Assembly: GCA_020829485.1 (NCBI GenBank)
Contig: JAIVFU010000185.1
Span: 1 to 10,419, forward strand
Direction: 5' to 3'
DNA from: Nostoc sp. CHAB 5834
GTDB taxonomy: Bacteria; Cyanobacteriota; Cyanobacteriia; Cyanobacteriales; Nostocaceae
Length of the DNA: 10,419 nt
Both the position numbers and the translations under genes were made by a program. The notes under the pieces were generated by a model. That model did no database searches, had not been told where the DNA came from, and was given only the letters and a program-made list of their open reading frames with translations. Shown piece after piece: positions 7,094-10,419 of this stretch. Within the stretch, counting starts at the first letter, position 1. The number at the start of each line of letters is the position of its first letter.

Positions 7094-7723
7094 ATGAGTC
7101 AAACACAATCGGAACTAAAGCTACTGACCTTCGATGAATTTATCGAATGGTATCCAGAAAACTCAGAAGTACGTTACGAATTACATGATGGGGTGATTGT
7201 GGAGATGCCAAAGCCTAAAGGGGAGCATTCTGATTTGGCTGGTTTTTTGATTGAAGAATTACTGTTCACAATTAGAGAGATGGGTAAACGCGGTATCTGG
7301 ACTATACCAAAAGAATCCATTATTAAACCATACCGAGATAAATCAGGGTACGAACCAGATATTATTGTTTTAAATCAAGAAACTATCGATACTGAAACGC
7401 GCTGGAAGAAAGAATCAGTTATCCATAATGCTAGTTCGGTCAAACTAATAGTTGAAGTAGTGTCAACCAACTGGCAGGATGATTATTATGATAAGCTTCG
7501 TGACTATGAAGCTATGGGTATACCTGAATATTGGATTGTGGATTATGTAGCTTTGGGTGGACGTGTATTTATTGGCAGTCCCAAAGTTCCGACTATTTTT
7601 GTCTGTGAACTTATTGATGGTGAATATCAAATGACACCCTTTAGAGAAACAAACCTTATAGTGTCTCCTACTTTTTTGCAGTTGAATCTAACCGCACAAC
7701 AAGTTTTTGACTCGGTGATTTAA
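7094..7723 (+). CDS. Uma2 family (DUF820) PD-(D/E)XK nuclease-like protein
   Basis: A 209-residue protein of the usual length for Uma2, a family greatly expanded in cyanobacteria and predicted, from its restriction-endonuclease fold, to cleave DNA; the biological role is largely unknown. Family marks are RYELHDGVIVEM (27-38), H45 in the following helix, YEPDIIVL with D89, LIVEVVS with E121, and the helix YDKLRDYEAMGIPEYWIVD (132-150) with K134. D89, E121 and K134 are the expected active-site residues, so the domain looks intact. The gene starts 82 bases after the polymerase-like gene on the same strand, with no clear hairpin in the gap, so read-through is possible. A GTAGGAG element at 7064-7070 is too far from the ATG to act as a normal ribosome-binding site. 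The linkage to the polymerase may be coincidental because Uma2 genes are scattered widely. Confidence 0.92.
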   Translation: MSQTQSELKLLTFDEFIEWYPENSEVRYELHDGVIVEMPKPKGEHSDLAGFLIEELLFTIREMGKRGIWTIPKESIIKPYRDKSGYEPDIIVLNQETIDTETRWKKESVIHNASSVKLIVEVVSTNWQDDYYDKLRDYEAMGIPEYWIVDYVALGGRVFIGSPKVPTIFVCELIDGEYQMTPFRETNLIVSPTFLQLNLTAQQVFDSVI

Positions 7724-7768
7724 ACTTTTTAGAGTTCAAAAAATTGTCAATGCAAGATTTTTAAATCT

Positions 7769-7871
7769 TACAGCGCTTTCGGCTATTATGCAATATAGTT
7801 TTCTCCTTGCCCCTCTCCTATCATCGCTTTCAGCTTTTAGAATGAACCTCATAGCTGCCGGAAGTGCTGTA
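7769..7871. repeat. ~103-bp element with imperfect inverted ends (MITE-like)
   Basis: The ends 7769-7790 (TACAGCGCTTTCGGCTATTATG) begin with TACAGC and are complementary at 17 of 22 positions, without gaps, to 7850-7871, which ends in GCTGTA. The element occupies most of the 180-bp gap between the convergent Uma2 and LysR-type genes. No reading frame is seen inside and no clear target duplication flanks it. It could be a small non-autonomous transposable element or a repeated intergenic element, or could form a long hairpin in RNA that separates the two convergent genes. Confidence 0.5.
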
Positions 7872-7903
7872 TGTAATTAATGTTAAAAGACTTCTCTGAT
7901 GTA

Positions 7904-8821
7904 TTAAATTTCCTCACAAACGCTTATGAGCATCTGTCGTAACCAGCAATTGGCTTGATCCTGCTCTGTAAGTTTGCTCCATAGCATTGAAATCATCCAC
8001 GGTTGAGTTTGTACTGGAAGTTCAAAAATTTCTAATGCATCTTGATATGCCAAGGGTGCTAGCAATCGTGATGGAACAGCAGCAATTAAATCAGTTGATG
8101 AAATGATTGCTGGTAGCACTAGTAAGTGAGGAGTTGTCAAAGCAACTCGACGCTGGAGGTTGTACTGGGCGAGTGCATTATCGATTTCACCAACTTCATC
8201 TTGCCTAAGAGTAAAAAGAGCATGAAGAAAATTAGCGAAGATTTCTGGTGTGATAACGTCCTCCAAGAGAATGGGATGTCCAACACGACAGATGCCGACA
8301 AAGTGTTCTGGAAATAATGGCATTTGTATTGTTTGTCTGGGTGGGTCTTGAAAAACACCCAAAGCTAGATCAATCTCTCGTCGCTCTAATAGTTCTCCGA
8401 CAAAGTTTTTTGCAAAACTAATTAATCGAAAATTAATGCTTGGTGCAATTTGACGACAAATTTTTAGAAGCTTGGGCATGACAACATAGCTAGTGTAATC
8501 TGAACTGCCAATTGTAAAAGTACTTTTAGAAGTAGTAGAGTCAAATGTTTGGCTCGTTTCCAATGTCTGCCGAATTTGTTGCAGGGCAACTCTTATACCT
8601 TGAGCAACTTCCAGAGCCTTTGCTGTGGGTTGCATTTGCCTGCCAATTCGGATAAATAATTCATCTTGGAACAGTATGCGTAACCTTGCGAGTGCCGCAC
8701 TCATCGCTGGTTGGCCTAAATACAATCGTGTTGCTGCTGCTGTTACACTCCTTTCTTCAAAAAGTGCTTCAAAGGCGACCAGAAGGTTCAGATCAATGGC
8801 AGACAAGTCTATTAATCCCAT
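7904..8821 (-). CDS. LysR-type transcriptional regulator
   Basis: A 305-residue protein of standard LysR-type length. The N-terminal winged helix-turn-helix (about 9-66) shows the family signature DLNLLVAFEALFEERSVTAAA followed by RLYLGQPAMSAALARLR and the wing residues DELFIR. A linker helix (~70-92) leads to a substrate-binding-like effector domain (~98-300), whose ligand cannot be told from the sequence. The start DLNLLVAF with only nine residues before it resembles the NodD/LeuO-type branch. The gene is divergent from the short-chain reductase gene at 8906, with 84 bases between the starts. By the usual behaviour of the family it probably controls that reductase operon and its own expression. 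No Shine-Dalgarno sequence is seen before the ATG. Confidence 0.95.
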   Translation of the reverse strand: MGLIDLSAIDLNLLVAFEALFEERSVTAAATRLYLGQPAMSAALARLRILFQDELFIRIGRQMQPTAKALEVAQGIRVALQQIRQTLETSQTFDSTTSKSTFTIGSSDYTSYVVMPKLLKICRQIAPSINFRLISFAKNFVGELLERREIDLALGVFQDPPRQTIQMPLFPEHFVGICRVGHPILLEDVITPEIFANFLHALFTLRQDEVGEIDNALAQYNLQRRVALTTPHLLVLPAIISSTDLIAAVPSRLLAPLAYQDALEIFELPVQTQPWMISMLWSKLTEQDQANCWLRQMLISVCEEI

Positions 8822-8840
8822 CGATTAAATATATTATTTC

Positions 8841-8853
8841 AATCAATTTGATT
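8841..8853. promoter_or_regulatory. palindrome AATCAA-T-TTGATT, candidate LysR-type site
   Basis: A perfect 13-base palindrome (6-bp arms, one central base) in the 84-bp region between the divergent LysR-type and reductase genes, 20 bases before the regulator's start codon. It contains ATC-N5-GAT, somewhat like LysR-family half-sites. The region is very AT-rich, so a chance palindrome cannot be excluded. Confidence 0.4.
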
Positions 8854-8864
8854 AATTTAAAACA

Positions 8865-8886
8865 TTTCAGTAAAGTAAAACTGAAA
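8865..8886. promoter_or_regulatory. dyad TTTCAGT-N8-ACTGAAA, candidate operator
   Basis: Perfect 7-base arms (8865-8871, 8880-8886) separated by eight bases (AAAGTAAA) form a 22-bp dyad whose centre is about 30 bases before the reductase start codon. Spacing and position fit a dimeric regulator binding near the reductase promoter. The adjacent LysR-type protein is the natural candidate, although that is inference. Confidence 0.5.
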
Positions 8887-8905
8887 GTTGTGAAAAGTTA
8901 TTAAA

Positions 8906-9652
8906 ATGACAAACCAGAAAAAGATTGCTGTAGTAACAGGTAGCAATCGTGGGTTAGGATATGCTATAGCTCGTAAATTGTCCCAAATTGGCATCCATGT
9001 TGTTCTAACAAGTCGTAACCAAACAGATGGTCTTGCTGTTAAAGAACAATTATCTAGTGAAGGACTTGATGTGAACTATCACACACTAGATGTTACGAGT
9101 GATTTGAATGTGGCAGAGTTTGTTCAATGGCTAAGAGAAGCCTACGGCAGGGTAGATATTTTGGTGAACAATGCCGGCATCAATCCTACAACCAAGCCAG
9201 AGGAATCTAGTTTATTGACAGTTAAACTAGAAACGATGCGCTCTACATTTGACACCAATGTTCTAGCGCTCCTGAGAATTTCTCAAGCATTAATTCCGTT
9301 GATGAAGGTTCACAACTACGGTCGCATCGTCAATGTCTCAACCGAAATGGCATCTCTGGCGGCAATTAATAATGATTACTACCCAATAGCACCTTCCTAT
9401 CGACTATCCAAACTAGGGGTGAACGGGTTAACTGCACTTCTGGCGAAGGAACTTCTTGGTGGTAATATTCTCGTTAATGCTTATTCTCCAGGTTGGATGA
9501 AAACCGATATGGGAGGAGAGAATGCGCCGTTTACAGCAGACCAAGGAGCCGAAACTGCTGTCTATTTAGCAACACTTCCAGATGGAGGAGCGCAAGGACA
9601 GTTTTTTGCAGAGATGCGTCAGTTTGGCGGCCCCATAAAATTACAGTGGTAA
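8906..9652 (+). CDS. short-chain dehydrogenase/reductase (SDR), carbonyl-reductase-like
   Basis: A 248-residue classical SDR, likely a cytoplasmic NADP(H)-dependent oxidoreductase acting on a carbonyl or alcohol. The Rossmann motif TGSNRGLG is at 11-18, R37 after beta-strand 2 favours NADPH, D62 sits in LDVT, NNAG is at 88-91 and N118 in DTNVLAL. The catalytic YxxxK is Y165/K169 in SYRLSK. A loop longer than usual separates IVNVST (141-146) from the tyrosine, as in carbonyl-reductase-like SDRs. By alignment to FabG-type enzymes the catalytic Ser position appears to be Thr146, with Ser145 just before it; either might serve. PGWMKTDMGG (195-204) is the usual substrate-loop region. The gene is divergent from the LysR-type regulator and is followed 57 bases later by another nucleotide-binding reductase gene on the same strand, probably one operon. 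The substrate is unknown. Confidence 0.93.
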   Translation: MTNQKKIAVVTGSNRGLGYAIARKLSQIGIHVVLTSRNQTDGLAVKEQLSSEGLDVNYHTLDVTSDLNVAEFVQWLREAYGRVDILVNNAGINPTTKPEESSLLTVKLETMRSTFDTNVLALLRISQALIPLMKVHNYGRIVNVSTEMASLAAINNDYYPIAPSYRLSKLGVNGLTALLAKELLGGNILVNAYSPGWMKTDMGGENAPFTADQGAETAVYLATLPDGGAQGQFFAEMRQFGGPIKLQW

Positions 9653-9695
9653 ATCTAGATGAAAAATAGTGCTTTTATTTCCATTGAACTGTATT

Positions 9696-9701
9696 AGGGA
9701 G
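9696..9701 (+). promoter_or_regulatory. ribosome-binding site AGGGAG
   Basis: AGGGAG lies eight bases before the ATG at 9710 and supports that start. It is the clearest Shine-Dalgarno element before a complete gene in this window. Confidence 0.7.
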
Positions 9702-9709
9702 AAATAGCA

Positions 9710-10321
9710 ATGAAGGTCAGCTTTATCGGTTATGGCAGCATGGCAGAGTCTTTAAGCTCACGTTGGGTAGGAAAACACGAGCTATTTGTTGCAGGTCGAG
9801 ATTCTAGCAAAGCACAGAGTTTGGCACATGAACTTGCTCAGGGGACAAAAGCTGGTTCCCCTGTAGAGGCAGCAGAGTTTGGTGAAGTCATTGTTTTAGC
9901 GACTCCTCACCAAGCAGTATTTGAAGCTATGGAAGCAGGTGGAGGAAGTGAAGCTTTTGCAAACAAGATTCTATTAGACATAAATAATCCTGTTGACCCC
10001 TCTAACGGGAATTACTTAACGCAAACTTATGATGGAGTATCACTATCAGAAGCGATCGCTGCTTATTCTCCCAAGGCTAAGGTAGTGAAGGCGTTCAATA
10101 TGTGTCAGGCAAAAGTTTGGCAGATGGAGCAGCCTAATTTCGATGGTCGGCGGTTAGTAACGCTCTATTGCGGCGACGATACTGATGCGAAACGTCAAGT
10201 GGCTTCGCTGATTGAAGATGTTGGGAGTGAGCCAGTCGATTTGGGGGAGTTGAAGTATGCTCGATTGTTAGAGTCTGCGGCAGCAATTGTGATTAACCCT
10301 TTTTTATCACTCTCGCCATAG
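9710..10321 (+). CDS. F420/NADP-type reductase-like protein, probably truncated at the C-terminus
   Basis: A 203-residue protein with an N-terminal Rossmann fold: FIGYGSMAESL (5-15, GxGxM motif), R30 in AGRD (NADP phosphate site), VLATPHQAV (62-70), LLDINNPVD (88-96) and VVKAFNMCQAKVW (125-137). These match the F420-dependent NADP reductase/NADP oxidoreductase family, whose members in bacteria lacking F420 probably use NADPH with other partners. The final YARLLESAAAIVI (183-195) fits the start of the family's last helix, but the next eight residues do not resemble the expected end and a stop follows. The IS-like transposase start lies 39 bases beyond. The likely reading is that an insertion replaced the last part of the gene. 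The nucleotide-binding part is intact. It is preceded by the SDR gene in the same orientation (57-base gap). A HIP1 octamer lies inside at 10052. Confidence 0.8.
   Translation: MKVSFIGYGSMAESLSSRWVGKHELFVAGRDSSKAQSLAHELAQGTKAGSPVEAAEFGEVIVLATPHQAVFEAMEAGGGSEAFANKILLDINNPVDPSNGNYLTQTYDGVSLSEAIAAYSPKAKVVKAFNMCQAKVWQMEQPNFDGRRLVTLYCGDDTDAKRQVASLIEDVGSEPVDLGELKYARLLESAAAIVINPFLSLSP
10052..10059. repeat. HIP1 palindrome GCGATCGC
   Basis: An exact HIP1 octamer within the F420/NADP-type reductase-like gene. Confidence 0.9.
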
Positions 10322-10419
10322 TATAATCAAGAACAAAGCCCAGAAGTGAGGTCTGTGTTATGGTAGAGCCTCGTCAGCCAATACCCACAGTCAACTTTAT
10401 AGACGAATACTGTCAAACT
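10295..10419 (+). mobile_element. left end of an IS701-like insertion sequence, runs off right edge
   Basis: The transposase start at 10360 places an insertion-sequence end shortly upstream. The reductase reading frame loses its family resemblance after codon 195 (ends 10294), so the element probably begins near 10295-10321. The exact terminal repeat cannot be fixed because the other end is outside the window. Confidence 0.5.
10360..10419 (+). CDS. IS701 family transposase, N-terminal fragment
   Basis: Twenty codons from an ATG at 10360 remain open to the window edge. The N-terminus MVEPRQPIPTVNFIDEYC closely resembles, from memory, the opening of cyanobacterial IS701-family DDE transposases (MVxPRxPxPTVxFVDxYC). 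A GAGG element at 10348-10351 lies eight bases before the ATG and supports the start. The catalytic residues are outside the window, so the family call rests on this short stretch only. Confidence 0.65.
   Translation, partial: MVEPRQPIPTVNFIDEYCQT

Noticed and set aside
8137..8358. Open frames of 60-75 residues on both strands
   Set aside because: They lie inside the LysR-type gene in other frames and show no motif of their own.
10290..10321. Simple frameshift at the end of the F420/NADP-type reductase-like gene
   Set aside because: Reading the neighbouring frames across the C/T-rich stretch did not restore a family-like C-terminus, and the nearby transposase start explains the loss better.
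1..10419. CRISPR array, tRNA or rRNA genes
   Set aside because: No regularly spaced direct repeats and no tRNA- or rRNA-like sequence were seen on either strand by eye.

Overview
The window looks like accessory DNA of a filamentous, Nostoc/Anabaena-type cyanobacterium. The signs are three copies of the cyanobacterial HIP1 palindrome GCGATCGC, a CCCCTTT heptamer tract of the kind seen in heterocystous cyanobacteria, an Uma2-family nuclease gene, and the start of an IS701-like transposase at the right edge. Base composition is AT-rich. A plasmid or genomic island is more likely than core chromosome, but no replication, partition or conjugation gene is visible to prove it.

Left part (1-1760): a possible minus-strand gene runs off the left edge. 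Two small plus-strand genes of unknown function follow, one with an EF-hand-like loop and one with a C-terminal membrane segment. Each is followed by a good hairpin terminator. A minus-strand 176-residue gene of unknown function then starts back-to-back with the central gene.

Centre (1798-7011): this is the main object of interest, a 1737-residue protein whose first ~700 residues carry, in the right order, the signatures of a single-polypeptide two-barrel (double-psi beta-barrel) RNA polymerase. These are a GDxxGxIS element, a KG lysine motif with a second lysine 30 residues on, an RxP element, the metal-binding DYDGD motif (D510, D512, D514), and a QIAVDxxKSA element. The pattern is closest to the eukaryotic RNA-dependent RNA polymerase (QDE-1) and phage YonO branch rather than to the housekeeping beta/beta' enzyme. 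It is fused to about 1000 further residues built of several modules, including an internal repeat. Its substrate and role cannot be read from the sequence.

Right part (7094-10419): an Uma2-family PD-(D/E)XK nuclease gene follows the polymerase-like gene. A ~103-bp element with imperfect inverted ends lies between it and a LysR-type regulator. The regulator is divergent from a two-gene redox unit, a short-chain dehydrogenase/reductase and an F420/NADP-type reductase-like protein, and two dyads in the 84-bp divergent promoter region are likely operators. The last reductase seems to have lost its C-terminus to an IS701-like insertion that continues out of the window. This redox cassette appears functionally unrelated to the polymerase-like gene.
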